A stretch of 64,000 bases of DNA from Coffea arabica (GCF_036785885.1 NC_092330.1:5614525-5678524), one strand, 5' to 3'. Positions 1 through 11,600 are shown, counted from the first letter of the stretch. Numbers and translations: made by a program. Notes: generated from the sequence alone by a model not told the origin.

Positions 1-593
1 AGCTCAACCGAGCTCGGATGACTTGCATGCGTCAATTTTCTGCTTTGTATTATTATTATTTTTTTCTCTTTAGCCGGACTGATTAACCTCATGCAAGACT
101 TAATTATCTTGTTCTTAATTAGGTAATCACGTTTATCAGCTCAGGTTGTTACAAATAAGTAGATTAAAGACTGCATTTCCTAATCAAGGTCTCGGCCGAC
201 CCATTTCTCTTCCAAGTCAGATTTTTCTCATGTTTCAGATTCATCATCCAAACGCACAGCTCAACATGCATGTCCATAGATGGCTCAATCTATCACTAAT
301 CAACTTATTCTAGCTCAGGAATTACCTCACAGTGAAGCTTATACGCGTGACAGAAAGCTGATGTTTCTCCCCTCTCGGTTCGCACGCGACTGGATGTGAT
401 GTTCCTGGTTGCAGTGGTTGCGGCTGTGATGGTGTTGGGGTTTAAGGATGTTTACAGCTGGTGGAGGTTGAAGAAAAGGGTGAAGAATGAAACGGTCAGA
501 GGGTGAAGTAGGCTCGGTTCTCACGGACAGAACAGCAAAGCTACAGCTCGCGGTTTCCTTTCTTGCTCCAGCTTCTAATCAGAAAGGAAATGG

Positions 594-636
<43 letters not shown>

Positions 637-1174
637 TGGTCGATGATCACGAGGTGAGGGAGGTTCTTGTGGTTGAGGTGAGATGGTGGAGGGCAAATGG
701 TGCGCGGTTGGGAGGAGGTTGAGTGTTGGAGTGTAGAGGATTGCATTCGGCCGAGGAGTGTTTGTGTTATAAAGAGTTGTCCGAGAGAGTGTTTGAGTTT
801 GCATGGAAGTTTTTTTTTTTTTTCTTAAGAATTCTAAGAATACTTGTATCGATATTGCCTAAATTTATCGACTTCATCTTAATACTAAGGTTTCTATTAA
901 CACCTTGACATTTTTAACGATTAAAGCTAACTATCGGCATTCAACAAATTTATTTTAAGGCAATAAAGTTATCTAACTCAAAGAATGTTAATTTAGCATA
1001 ATAAAACCAAATAATTTAATATTTAACACATTTATATTATTTATTGCATAAAATTATCTTTACGCACTTATTAGAAACAAGTAGTTATAATGCTAAAACG
1101 TGTTAAAGAATAATAATAAAAAAATGCAAATGAAAAATGCATTGATATTTATATACATATTTTCAAGGTTTTCA
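1..1174. other. Left flank, gene-like 5' region on minus strand
   Basis: No protein that I recognise is encoded here. Read on the minus strand, the stretch from about 775 to 325 looks like the 5' end of a transcription unit. It has a TATA-like element (TTTATAAC, near 765-773), then a C-rich leader, a GA microsatellite, and a possible splice donor (GAG/GTAATT) near 325. The remainder, about 900-1174, is AT-rich spacer. It ends abruptly at the truncated LTR that begins near 1175. Whether this is a real promoter and first exon or a repeat fragment cannot be settled from the window. Confidence 0.3.
597..632. repeat. (CT)n dinucleotide microsatellite
   Basis: An uninterrupted run of 18 CT units. 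On the minus strand it is a GA tract inside the gene-like leader, a position where GA tracts are common in plant 5' UTRs. Confidence 0.95.
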
Positions 1175-1853
1175 CAGATATATTTTTGTTTGATGAATCA
1201 GATGACCGTTTTAACTGTTTTAAAACATGATGAATAGCTACAAATATCCAGTTTTGAACTTCACTGTTTACTAATTTGTTTCTCAAACTTTCTGAGTTTA
1301 GTTTTGTGTTTGATTTGAAAAACTCTTAGTTACTCATGTCTTTGAGTCTAAAGGTACTCTTTTCATCCCAACAACCATGTATATACATTGTACTTTTGAT
1401 TTCCTTTGATTCATCTAACTTTTGATAGATGAACTGTAATATACGCTCTTGATTAATTTTAGGATTCATCAGTGATTGAGGGTATTACCCGGAGGGTTAC
1501 TTTGGACGTTATTTTGCGTAAATAGGTGAATGTTCTTTGTTTGTTATGTTTCCATGAACTATATAATTTGTTGTGGATATTTGATTACATGATAAATGTT
1601 TGTTACAAATGGATTTTGCTAGGCGAGTGTGTACTTTATCGCACTTGACCTAAATGAAATGTGAAATTTTCAATGTTTAAATGATTAAATGTTAGTTGTG
1701 CATGAATGTAAGCCTTTTGGCTGAAATGGGCCCTTGCCCTTCGTTGCCGGTCGACTCGAGCCAGAAGCGGATTCGGTCGGGCGATTTGGTGACCCTGGGT
1801 GAAAGTTTGGTATACTCGAGTATTATCATGTTGTCAGGTGGAGTCTGGCCAAT

Positions 1854-3739
1854 TGACGGGTATTTTACATACGTGCAAGCTAAAAAATACCGAATTACAC
1901 CCGTTCACTGCAAGTATACAGATCAACTAGTAGTTTAGGGTATATATCGGGTCGATCCCACAGGGAAGAGTGAACAATTACCGGTATTACTAAAGCTTCT
2001 CTATTATTTAGACTATCAATAAATTATAACACATTTAACCTACTGAAATTATACAAAATGACAAATGAAAGCTCCTTAGGTTATGGTATCCCTAACTACT
2101 CATGCAAGTGCTATATTTGGATCATTAATTACTACATCTAGGCTAGTTATGGTGTAATTTCCTAATTCACTTGAATCCTACTTTCGTAGTGAATCAATTA
2201 TACTTATAACTAATCCATACATATTCTCATGGTTATGAAATTAGTTACAAGTTCATTTCTTCAATGAAATTACATGAAATTAATCACCAAAACCCCATAG
2301 GTGCACCTCTACTCTCGTGAGTGTACTCCCCATGTTTAACACTTATTGAACTAATGTTATATCTCAATTTTCATTGCAGAAATAACACCTTAGATAATCA
2401 CAATTAATGGTACCAGATTAATCATGATTTCAAGAGCTAAAGTGCTAAATAACTTGCTCAAATACTAGCAATCAAATAGCCAAATAATAAACACTAACAA
2501 TCATAGGAAGTTCAACCAAACCCAAGGCATAAACTTTAAAAACAAATAATAAACATAAATTCCAGAACTTGCATAATAACCATAGTTAAGAATCCAATAC
2601 AAAAGATAAAGAATTGGAGTAGAGATAACCCATGTCACTTGAGCTTCAACTCCTCCTTCTTCATCTCCATCTTCATCCTAATCTAGCTATTATACAAGAA
2701 TGGATTAACTACACTTACTACACTATCCTACACTAAGGAAATGAAAGAACTACATTTCTGCACTTCAAGTTCTCTCCCCCCATATGTTTTTCTCCCTCTG
2801 ATTGCTCTCTATATAAAACTGATATGAGGTGCCTTTCCACTGGTCCAAAATTTCTGCTATGATTCTCCAAGTCTGAATTTGTTAAGGGAGTCAAAAATAA
2901 TGGCTTTTGACTTGGAACCTTGGCTATATCTCTTCCTTATGTCTTCTGAAGCATGTGCAGCCTACGTTTTCTCTCCAACTCTAGCTGGAAAGTAGTGTGA
3001 AGATGCGAAAAATGGCTGAGCAAATTACAGAAATTCGGCTGCCATACACGTTTTCACTTTTGACCTCACTTCAACTGCATTTATATCCATGATAAAGGCC
3101 GAACTGGCTTTTGTGGAAAACACAAAAGTTGTAGCCCTTTGAATTAGCGTTCCAATGCTTCAAGAATCATCTAATTTGGAGATCGGCGGACGGAGATATG
3201 GTCAAAATACCATAGACTGGTCAATTCTGGACTTCAGCTTTCGACCATCCAGATAAGTTTCTGTGTTTCGACCTTTTGACCAAGAAAACGGCTGAATTGG
3301 ACTTTGATGTCTTCATACAAAATGTACATATATCTCTTAGCTTCAAAATGATACCAAGATCACCTTGATCCGATCATTGTAGCTCTTGATATAGTCAAAA
3401 TACGAAAATGTGTCTGAGTTGTCAAAGCTGACTTTTCTTGATTTTTTTGTCCTCAAATTGCATTTCTTCCTTTTACACTTCATATTTTAATTTCACCACT
3501 TTAATCCATCTTCAATCATCCAAATATCTTCTCAATGCACTTCATTTGATGATTGAATCATTAAACCTACAAAATATGAAGTTTTTCCCATAAAAATCAA
3601 TAGAAATGCAATGTTAGCCACTTTAACATAAAATGTAGATTTTTACCAAAACCTTAGTTATTTTAGTTATAAAACTAAATAATCAAACCAAAATTAACTA
3701 ATAAAACACACTAAAAATACGTAAAATAAACTCTTATCA
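1854..3739 (-). repeat. 3' LTR of the 1854-9038 element
   Basis: 1886 bp. On the plus strand it begins TGACGGGTATTTT and ends CTTATCA, which on the element strand reads TGATAA...CGTCA. It is nearly identical to 7153-9038. Confidence 0.95.
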
Positions 3740-3760
3740 AATACCCCCACACTTGAACCA
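3740..3760 (-). other. Polypurine tract of the 1854-9038 element
   Basis: On the minus strand the sequence immediately before the 3' LTR reads AAGTGTGGGGGTATT, followed by TGATAAG. This is the expected place and composition for plus-strand priming. The related element has AAGTGTGGGAGAGTT at the same place (24770-24785). Confidence 0.8.
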
Positions 3761-5139
3761 TTGCTTGTCCTCAAGCAATAAAAAAAAATACAAACCAACA
3801 ATGATCCAAAATTTGAAAATAAACATATGTAGCATTTCAACTTCATTTCCTAAAAACAAAGTAAATAACCATTATGCAATTATTCAATTAAGTTCAAGTA
3901 CTCATAATATCAAGTAAAGGAGAGCCAATTATACCGTAATTATAACAAGTTTAATTCAATTTCTCATTCTTACTTAATTTCATACGCAAGTAACTCATAT
4001 GGTCAATAATATGCTTCCTAAATTCATGATCTTTTTTTATTCAAATTTAAAAAGGGATTTATTTATATAATATAGCTAAATATTACTTAAGTTGTGAAAG
4101 TATCTTTTTACGTGAGGATCGACATTTTTAGATGAAAATCACCGGTTACTCAATACTTCACATACTCAAGTTGCTTTGCATACTCTTAATTCAAATACCG
4201 TTTTACGCGAAAGTCGACATTTGTAGATGAAGACTCCCGGTTACTAAGTATGAGAATCATTGGAGTAGAATAAATCTTATTCAATTTTTTTTCTTTTTTT
4301 CATTTTTTCTTTTCATTATTTTTCATTTTTCTCTCTTTTTTTTTTTGTAAAAATAATAAACATTCTCTCAATTGATTAATCATGAGAGGAGTGTTACAAT
4401 TACTGACCATATTTATCACTTAACTTATAAAATCAAATGAAGCGAAGAAATTTCATCAAATATGCAAAAAAATTTAGGCATAATTTTCTCCACTTTAAAA
4501 GATATACTTTCCTACAAATGCAAAAATTATAATCACATAATAGTCATTTCCAAGTTAAATGATAAAAGAAGTGCTTAAACCACATATATTTATTTCAAAT
4601 GTAGAAGGAATTTGAACTACTAATGGTATGGAACTTGTTACCCCTTGGATAAAATCGAAAAAAATTTAAACATTTTTGGGGCAAGTTTGCAATTTCGGAC
4701 AAGATTTTGGAAAAATTTTGAATTTTAACACAAGTCCCATATTTGCAACTAATAAGTCAATCACATACAATGTATATAATCTCAATTCTCCCCCCACACT
4801 TAACATACACAGTGTCCTCAATGTGTAAAAAGGAAAATCACGATAAAGAAAGTAATACTCCCCTATGATGTGATTGAATATGAAGCTTCAAGGTACGTTG
4901 TTCATGTATCTCCAACGCTTCATGAGTTCCATTTGGTAACCATTAGTGATATAAATCTAAAAATGAAAAATGAGAAACAAAAGTGGTAACAAAGGCTTAA
5001 GAAAACAAAATGGCGATCCGTCACTTCAAGCCCTTGTTTTGGTGATGTACCTATAAAAAAATACACAATAAGCAACTCAAGATACAAGAAAATATATGAG
5101 GAAAAGAAGAAAAAGAGAATCAAGAAAACTGCATTTTTT

Positions 5140-5410
5140 TTTAAAAAACGTGCTCAGAAAACGTGACTCATTAAAACGCGCTACAAAGCCGCGTTTTGTG
5201 AAGTCGCGTTTCTTCACATATCTTGCAGGATCGAAAACGCGACTTAATGTCGCGTTTCTAAAGGCGCGTTTTCAATTTTTTATCAGGTTGGAAAACGCGA
5301 CTTTCTGTCGCGTTTTGAAGGTGCGTTTTCTTCATTATAGGCGCAGAATTGAAAACACGATTCTATGAAAACGCGATTCACTGGCGCGTTTTTTAGAAAA
5401 ACGCATTTTC
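5140..5410. repeat. AAACGCG hairpin array in element interior
   Basis: This is a roughly 270-bp non-coding stretch in which AAAACGCGACTT and its complement AAGTCGCGTTTT recur many times in alternating orientation, giving several potential short hairpins in tandem. Its GC-rich words stand out from the AT-rich surroundings. The plus-strand open frame across it (5096-5368) is a by-product of the repeated words and is not taken as a gene. A diverged version lies at the same relative place in the related element (15360-15620). Confidence 0.75.
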
Positions 5411-5805
5411 TGCTGCGAAATTTAGCAGAAATTTAACTTATGAATAATTACAAATGATACCCCAAATTTCCAAAATGCATCATAGATCATTTGTTTGCTA
5501 AAATTTTCAATGCATGCACATGTAAAATGATCAAAATATGCATTTTAACCCCTTCTAACGAATCAAAAACAACAATTACACAAATCGAGGGGTTGAGTTC
5601 CTTGATCAAACTTCGCCTTTTTCACCTCATTTGGTCACTTTTGCTTTCATTTCCAATACCTATAAATGAAAAATAACGACATAACTCAAACACGTACTTT
5701 AAACATAAAATCACACCAAAATAACATAAATAGCCAAAATATTGGGTTGCCTCCCAATAAGCGCTTTTATTTATAGTCGTTGGCTCGACTATTGAACCTC
5801 ACTTT

Positions 5806-6963
5806 TCAAGGAGGTTTAGTTAAAGAATAATCCACCATTTTAGGTCGTGGTGGATCATTAAAAGGTGACTTTATAGCAAAAGTCACATGTTCTAATGATG
5901 TGAGAGATGGAAGTGGCTTACCTATTCCAAGTGTTTCATAAATATTACCTTGAATATGTACCACTTGAGAACTTACCAAATGAAATGCCATGAGAGTATC
6001 CTGGGTAGCAATACCCTTAGAACCTATACTTTCAATGCACTCCTCAAGAGGGGTGAAAAATGAGTCATTAAAACTCACCTCTTGAGGTTCAAAGTTAGTT
6101 CCAACGATATTATCATGTAAAATGGACATTTGTTCATTGAAACACAATTGAGATTCATCATTTTCATCAAAATGTAATCCATTTTCATATACAACTTTCC
6201 CACCATTCATGCTAGGATCATGTTGCAAATTATTAGAAGAAATAATTTCACACAATACATTCAATTGCTCATGTATTCTACCAAAGTGAGAAGTTAACTC
6301 GTCTAGTCTTTCCTCAATCCTATCAAAACGGTCGGAAGTTGCATTTGCTAGCTTTTCTATTACTGAATCAAATTGAATAGAATAATTTTCTACAGCTAGC
6401 TCCCAAGATGCATTAGAATCATTAGCTAATGGTTCACTTTCTAATTCCCAAAGCAGAGGTGCATTAGCTAACCTTTCTATTGCCAACTCCCAAGATGGTT
6501 TTGATTGATATTGGACATTTTCAAGTTGGTAATCATAAAAACTTTGAGAATCACTATAAGTACATTGATTGTCCCAACCATAAGCAGAAGAATTGCTCCA
6601 ATTAGCATTGTATCGATCAAAACAAGGATTGTAATGCTCTAATTCATCATAATAACCCACATTTTGTGCTTGTCTACATGTATTAGAAGCATGATATCCT
6701 CCACACAAGTCACAAATCACTTGATAAGAATTAAAAACATTAGCATTCCTCCTTTGTTCAATTTCATGCATAATTGTGTCCATTTGAACTTGTAACATCA
6801 TAACATCAAATTTAGCCTTTAAGCACCTTAAACCATCTTCAAAATACATACATTCAGTAAATTTTTGGTTACCTCTGTTGAAGGAGTTTTGCACTTGGTA
6901 ACCATTCATTTCCAAACTTCCACTTCTCAAGCATTGTCCTCCAAATAGGCCTACCCTTCTCAT
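5806..6963 (-). CDS. Gag/nucleocapsid-like protein of LTR element
   Basis: This is an uninterrupted frame of 385 codons from ATG at 6963 to TGA at 5806. The start is the first ATG after an in-frame TAG at 6967-6969. The TTTTAG just before it could also be a splice acceptor, so a spliced upstream start cannot be excluded. A zinc knuckle CX2CX3HX4C lies at about residues 84-96 (CDLCGGYHASNTC), a form seen in plant Ty3/gypsy gag proteins. The typical capsid core that should precede it is missing, so only about 80 residues lie upstream. Downstream are Tyr/Asn-rich sequence, three imperfect WEL(A)...LANA repeats, and a likely helical segment (DRIEERLDELTSHF). The conserved tail contains PLEECIESIG and ends in LTKPP. 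A broken homologue at 14090-14978 keeps the same tail, so the whole ORF is ancestral to the family. The likely role is RNA binding and packaging; this is inferred from the knuckle only. Confidence 0.8.
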   Translation of the reverse strand: MRRVGLFGGQCLRSGSLEMNGYQVQNSFNRGNQKFTECMYFEDGLRCLKAKFDVMMLQVQMDTIMHEIEQRRNANVFNSYQVICDLCGGYHASNTCRQAQNVGYYDELEHYNPCFDRYNANWSNSSAYGWDNQCTYSDSQSFYDYQLENVQYQSKPSWELAIERLANAPLLWELESEPLANDSNASWELAVENYSIQFDSVIEKLANATSDRFDRIEERLDELTSHFGRIHEQLNVLCEIISSNNLQHDPSMNGGKVVYENGLHFDENDESQLCFNEQMSILHDNIVGTNFEPQEVSFNDSFFTPLEECIESIGSKGIATQDTLMAFHLVSSQVVHIQGNIYETLGIGKPLPSLTSLEHVTFAIKSPFNDPPRPKMVDYSLTKPP

Positions 6964-7128
6964 CACCTAAAATTGCTTTTAAACAACCTCAAAAGCAAAA
7001 TTAGTAAGAAAAATAGGTAATGAACACATACACACATAAAACACAAAAATAACAGAAAATATTCACATTATAACTAATATTATGTCTAAACTAATAAAGT
7101 TGCTCTACACACCGATATTGTCAAATCT

Positions 7129-7146
7129 TCCCCGGCAGCGGCGCCA
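7129..7146 (-). other. Primer binding site, tRNA-Asp type
   Basis: On the minus strand the site reads TGGCGCCGCTGCCGGGGA, six bases inside the 5' LTR. It is complementary to the 3' end of plant tRNA-Asp(GUC) as I know it, with one mismatch. This fixes the orientation of the element. Confidence 0.8.
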
Positions 7147-7152
7147 AAAACT

Positions 7153-9038
7153 TGACGGGTATTTTACATACGTGCAAGCTAAAAAAAACCGAATTACACC
7201 CGTTCACTGCAAGTATACAGATCAACTAGTAGTTTAGGGTATATATCGGGTCGATCCTACAGGGAAGAGTGAACAATTACCGGTATTACTAAAGCTTCTC
7301 TATTATTTAGACTATCAATAAATTATAACACATTTAACCTACTGAAATTATACAAAATGACAAATGAAAGCTCCTTAGGTTATGGTATCCCTAACTACTC
7401 ATGCAAGTGCTATATTTGGATCATTAATTACTACATCTAGGCTAGTTATGGTGTAATTTCCTAATTCACTTGAATCCTACTTTCGTAGTGAATCAATTAT
7501 ACTTATAACTAATCCATACCTATTCTCATGGTTATGAAATTAGTTACAAGTTCATTTCTTCAATGAAATTACATGAAATTAATCACCAAAACCCCATAGG
7601 TGCACCTCTACTCTCGTGAGTGTACTCCCCATGTTTAACACTTATTGAACTAATGTTAAATCTCAATTTTCATTGCAGAAATAACACCTTAGATAATCAC
7701 AATTAATGGTACCAGATTAATCATGATTTCAAGAGCTAAAGTGCTAAATAACTTGCTCAAATACTAGCAATCAAATAGCCAAATAATAAACACTAACAAT
7801 CATAGGAAGTTCAACCAAACCCAAGGCATAAACTTTAAAAACAAATAATAAACATAAATTCCAGAACTTGCATAATAACCATAGTTAAGAATCCAATACA
7901 AAAGATAAAGAATTGGAGTAGAGATAACCCATGTCACTTGAGCTTCAACTCCTCCTTCTTCATCTCCATCTTCATCCTAATCTAGCTATTATACAAGAAT
8001 GGATTAACTACACTTACTACACTATCCTACACTAAGGAAATGAAAGAACTACATTTCTGCACTTCAAGTTCTCTCCCCCCATATGTTTTTCTCCCTCTGA
8101 TTGCTCTCTATATAAAACTGATATGAGGTGCCTTTCCACTGGTCCAAAATTTCTGCTATGATTCTCCAAGTCTGAATTTGTTAAGGGAGTCAAAAATAAT
8201 GGCTTTTGACTTGGAACCTTGGCTATATCTCTTCCTTATGTCTTCTGAAGCATGTGCAGCCTACGTTTTCTCTCCAACTCTAGCTGGAAAGTAGTGTGAA
8301 GATGCGAAAAATGGCTGAGCAAATTACAGAAATTCGGCTGCCATACACGTTTTCACTTTTGACCTCACTTCAACTGCATTTATATCCATGATAAAGGCCG
8401 AACTGGCTTTTGTGGAAAACACAAAAGTTGTAGCCCTTTGAATTAGCGTTCCAATGCTTCAAGAATCATCTAATTTGGAGATCGACGGACGGAGATATGG
8501 TCAAAATACCATAGACTGGTCAATTCTGGGCTTCAGCTTTCGACCATCCAGATAAGTTTCTGTGTTTCGACCTTTTGACCAAGAAAACGGCTGAATTGGA
8601 CTTTGATGTCTTCATACCAAATGTAGATATATCTCTTAGCTTCAAAATGATACCAAGATCACCTTGATCCGATCATTGTAGCTCCTGATATAGTCAAAAT
8701 ACGAAAATGTGTCTGAGTTGTCAAAGCTGACTTTTCTTGATTTTTTTGTCCTCAAATTGCATTTCTTCCTTTTACACTTCATATTTTAATTTCACCACTT
8801 TAATCCATCTTCAATCATCCAAATATCTTCTCAATGCACTTCATTTGATGATTGAATCATTAAACCTACAAAATATGATGTTTTTCCCATAAAAATCAAT
8901 AGAAATGCAATGTTAGCCACTTTAACATAAAATGTAGATTTTTATCAAAATCTTAGTTATTTTAGTTATAAAACTAAATAATCAAACCAAAATTAACTAA
9001 TAAAACACACTAAAAATACGTAAAATAAACTGTTATCA
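7153..9038 (-). repeat. 5' LTR of the 1854-9038 element
   Basis: 1886 bp, TGACGGG...GTTATCA on the plus strand. A TATATA-containing promoter-like motif at 8108-8117 reads as TTTTATATAG on the element strand and could serve as the LTR core promoter. The motif is nearly symmetrical, so the direction is not certain. Confidence 0.95.
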
Positions 9039-9644
9039 CCAATGTCCAGAAGGGGGAGAAATGAAATGAATGAACGAAAGGAGGTTTTCAATTACAAATA
9101 AAATTTTAAAATGATTGGATGAATAATGAAATGAAAGGTGAATGAAAGAACGAAAGGTTCCATGTGAGTATGTATCCTTTTAATGAATGTGTTATCATTG
9201 TTTCATATTGTAAATGTTTCCTGACTTACTTGTTATTGCATGATTCATGTCTTTGCTGAAGTTGATTACGTGTCTGGAACCTCACTGAGCTTTTAACTCA
9301 TTCCGTTAGTTCTGTTTTCCTTAACAGGGGATGCGATCAAGGACGAGAAATCTGTACAGACTGGCATATCTAGTTCTTTTGAATTTTTGTAATGGTTCTC
9401 GCCCTAACCCTTGGTAAGGGTTGGATGTATGAAGAATTGAGAACCTTTGTACATTTGGGTTTGTACTACTTTTGAGATGGAAATGTATATAAGTATATGT
9501 TTTAAGATTGGAATTATTGTTACACTTATTCCTGTAGTCTTATTTTCTTTTTTCTTGAGGGGTATGATTGAGTCCTGGCGAGAGTTGGGTAGGCGACCCG
9601 CGGAACCCTAGGGTATGCTTTAGGGGGAGATGGGGGCTGTCACA

Positions 9645-9660
9645 GGTAGTATCAGAGCCT
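9645..9660 (+). other. Degenerate tRNA-Met primer binding site
   Basis: Directly after the LTR end (CTGTCACA, ending at 9644) comes GGTAGTATCAGAGCCT. This matches the TATCAGAGCC core of the usual plant initiator tRNA-Met site, with the first bases altered by a small insertion. It supports the LTR boundary and the plus orientation of the gag-only element. Confidence 0.7.
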
Positions 9661-10350
9661 GTTTCGCGTGGTCTCTGTTCGGAATGAGTTTGAGCCAAGT
9701 GGTGAATACGTATGAAGGGCTAAGTGCTCTTTTGAGCATAAGTTCTGAATCATGAATTGTTATAGATTTTAAATCGTTATCATGGTATTTGAGGACAATA
9801 GATAGGTACGTTAGGTAGGAATCTCGATTATAGATAATTTACTCTTGGGATTGGCCAGCTCGAGATGTGAATTATCTTATTTCGGATTCTTATACCAGAG
9901 TACTCCAGAGTTGAGGGCGATACTAAGTATTTGAAATTTTCATTTTTGGGAACATGAACGGGCTAATATTTGGCTAGAGTGAGTGCGAGAGGTCAACGGG
10001 CGCCTAGTTCGGATAGAAAGTGAAGTAAGAGATCGGGCGGGGGTGATTTTCACTGAGTGTGGGACGACAAGTCGCATTTTCTTTCGTTTTGCCCTTGCAT
10101 TGTCCCTACATGTCCTTTTCCTGTAGTATGTTAATACCTACATGTATAGTACTTGCTGCCTTTGACTATTTATCTAACTTGAGATGTCTCTTTGTGTATA
10201 TGGTATGTCTCCTTGTGTATTTGGTGTGACATATCCTGTTGTATTAGTCAATTTACTCCTTGTGTATTTGGTGTGAGATATCTTGTCGTTTTAGTCAATT
10301 TACTTCATTATATACTAAATCACTTTTTAAAAAAAAAGACAGAAAAGGGT

Positions 10351-11589
10351 ATGGAAGGAAGACGTAGTCGCGGACGTGGTCGTGACCGTGGGACTAAGCG
10401 AACTCAAGAACCGAAAGAAGAAAGAGAAACAATGGCCGAGCAAGAACATGGACCGAGGGTTGAGACCAAAGATCAAATGGCGACAGTGATGCAACAAATG
10501 ACAAATATCCTAGCACGACTGGTAGATCAACAAGGTCAAATGCCAGTGAATCAACCCCGAAATCCTGAGATAGGAGAGGATAGGGCTCTTGAGAGGTTTC
10601 AAAAGTTTCTACCTGCGAAATTTCATGGAGGGCCTGATCCGGATATAGCTGAACAGTGGTTGCAGGCAATGATTAACATTTTCGCAGCTTTGAACTACAC
10701 GGAGTAAAGACAAGTGAACTTTGTTGTGTTTTAGTTCGAAGGACTGGTCTGAGCGTGGTGGAATGTAATTAGGGTCAAGTGGGAAAGAGAACAGACGGTA
10801 TGGACGTGGGCGAACTTTATAAGGGAATTTAACGAGAAGTATCTCCCACCTTTAGTTCAAGAAAGGAGAGAGGACGAGTTTATTGGGTTACGTCAGGGAA
10901 CCCAGAGTGTGGCCGAATATGAGACTAAATTTACTAAACTGTCCAACTTTGCTTCTGAATTGGTGGCCACGGAGCGGAGAAGAGTGAGACGGTTCATACA
11001 AGGATTAAATCTGGAAATCCAGGAAGCTTTAACGGCAGTTCAGGTCAATACCTTTACGAAAGCCCTTGAGAAAGCCCAAAGGATTGAGGATGCAAAGACA
11101 CAGGTCAAAGCCTTCCAAACACGGAAAAAGGGTGCATCTGGTAGTGTATCTGAGGAATCTAGCTAAAAGATAGCGCCTTTTAAAGTACAAAAAGTGAACC
11201 CTTCACCCCGTCCACCATGGACATTAGGAGCACTAGATGAAAGATCAACAAAAAAAAGTCAAATAGGTCATAGGGAAATTTCTCAAGAAAGCCAAAAAAT
11301 GGCTTCTCACCTGGCCTGCGGATATTGTGGAAAGGCAAATCATACTAAGAATGATTGTTGGAGGAAAGGGTGAAAGTGCTTGATTTGTGGAAGTAGCAAT
11401 CATAAACTTAGTACATGCCCAATGAAGCAGCCACCAGAGAGTAGTGCTCAACAACTGGATGGACCCAAATCGAAACAAGCGGATGAAAGGAGGAATCGAA
11501 TAAAAGTATCGGCAAAAGTATATGCCTTAGACAACCAACGAGCTCCTGAGTTATCTGAAAGTAAAAGTTTCGAAGACGAAATTTTTTAA
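10351..11589 (+). pseudogene. gag: Gag polyprotein of chromovirus-like element, five in-frame stops
   Basis: A single reading frame of about 412 codons runs from ATG at 10351 to TAA at 11587. It is broken by in-frame stops at 10705, 10732, 10750, 11164 and 11371, and I see no frameshift. The N-terminus is Arg/Gly-rich. Then comes a retrotransposon-gag core (RALERFQKFLPAKFHGG through FIREFNEKYLPP and EYETKFTKLSNFA). Two zinc knuckles of the CX2CX4HX4C form follow near the end, CGYCGKANHTKNDC and CLICGSSNHKLSTC. This is the usual capsid-then-nucleocapsid order, in which gag packages element RNA into virus-like particles. The frame ends immediately before the 3' LTR, so no pol was carried. The loss by stops alone, with the frame intact, suggests point-mutation decay after insertion. 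Confidence 0.85.
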
Positions 11590-11600
11590 GGGGAAAAGAG

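Larger units (their letters stand above)
1854..9038 (-). mobile_element. Complete young non-autonomous LTR retrotransposon (7.2 kb) with gag/NC-like ORF
   Basis: The element is flanked by 5-bp duplications CCAAT (1849-1853 and 9039-9043). The two LTRs are each 1886 bp and differ at only about a dozen positions, so insertion was recent. Orientation is minus: the primer binding site lies at 7129-7146 next to the right LTR and the purine-rich tract lies next to the left LTR at about 3740-3758. The 3.4-kb interior carries one ORF (5806-6963) and a hairpin-rich non-coding part. There is no protease, RT or integrase, so it must be mobilised in trans. The tRNA-Asp-type primer site is compatible with a Ty3/gypsy (Athila/Tat-like) helper, but that affiliation is inference. 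It sits inside the 5' LTR of the gag-only element: deleting it and one CCAAT joins that LTR seamlessly, as in the 3' LTR near 13490. Confidence 0.95.

Noticed and set aside
5096..5368. 90-codon plus-strand frame
   Set aside because: It is made of the AAACGCG hairpin words and lies antisense in a non-coding element interior.
10394..10669. Antisense open frame opposite gag
   Set aside because: It is the shadow of the gag coding sequence with its codon pattern.
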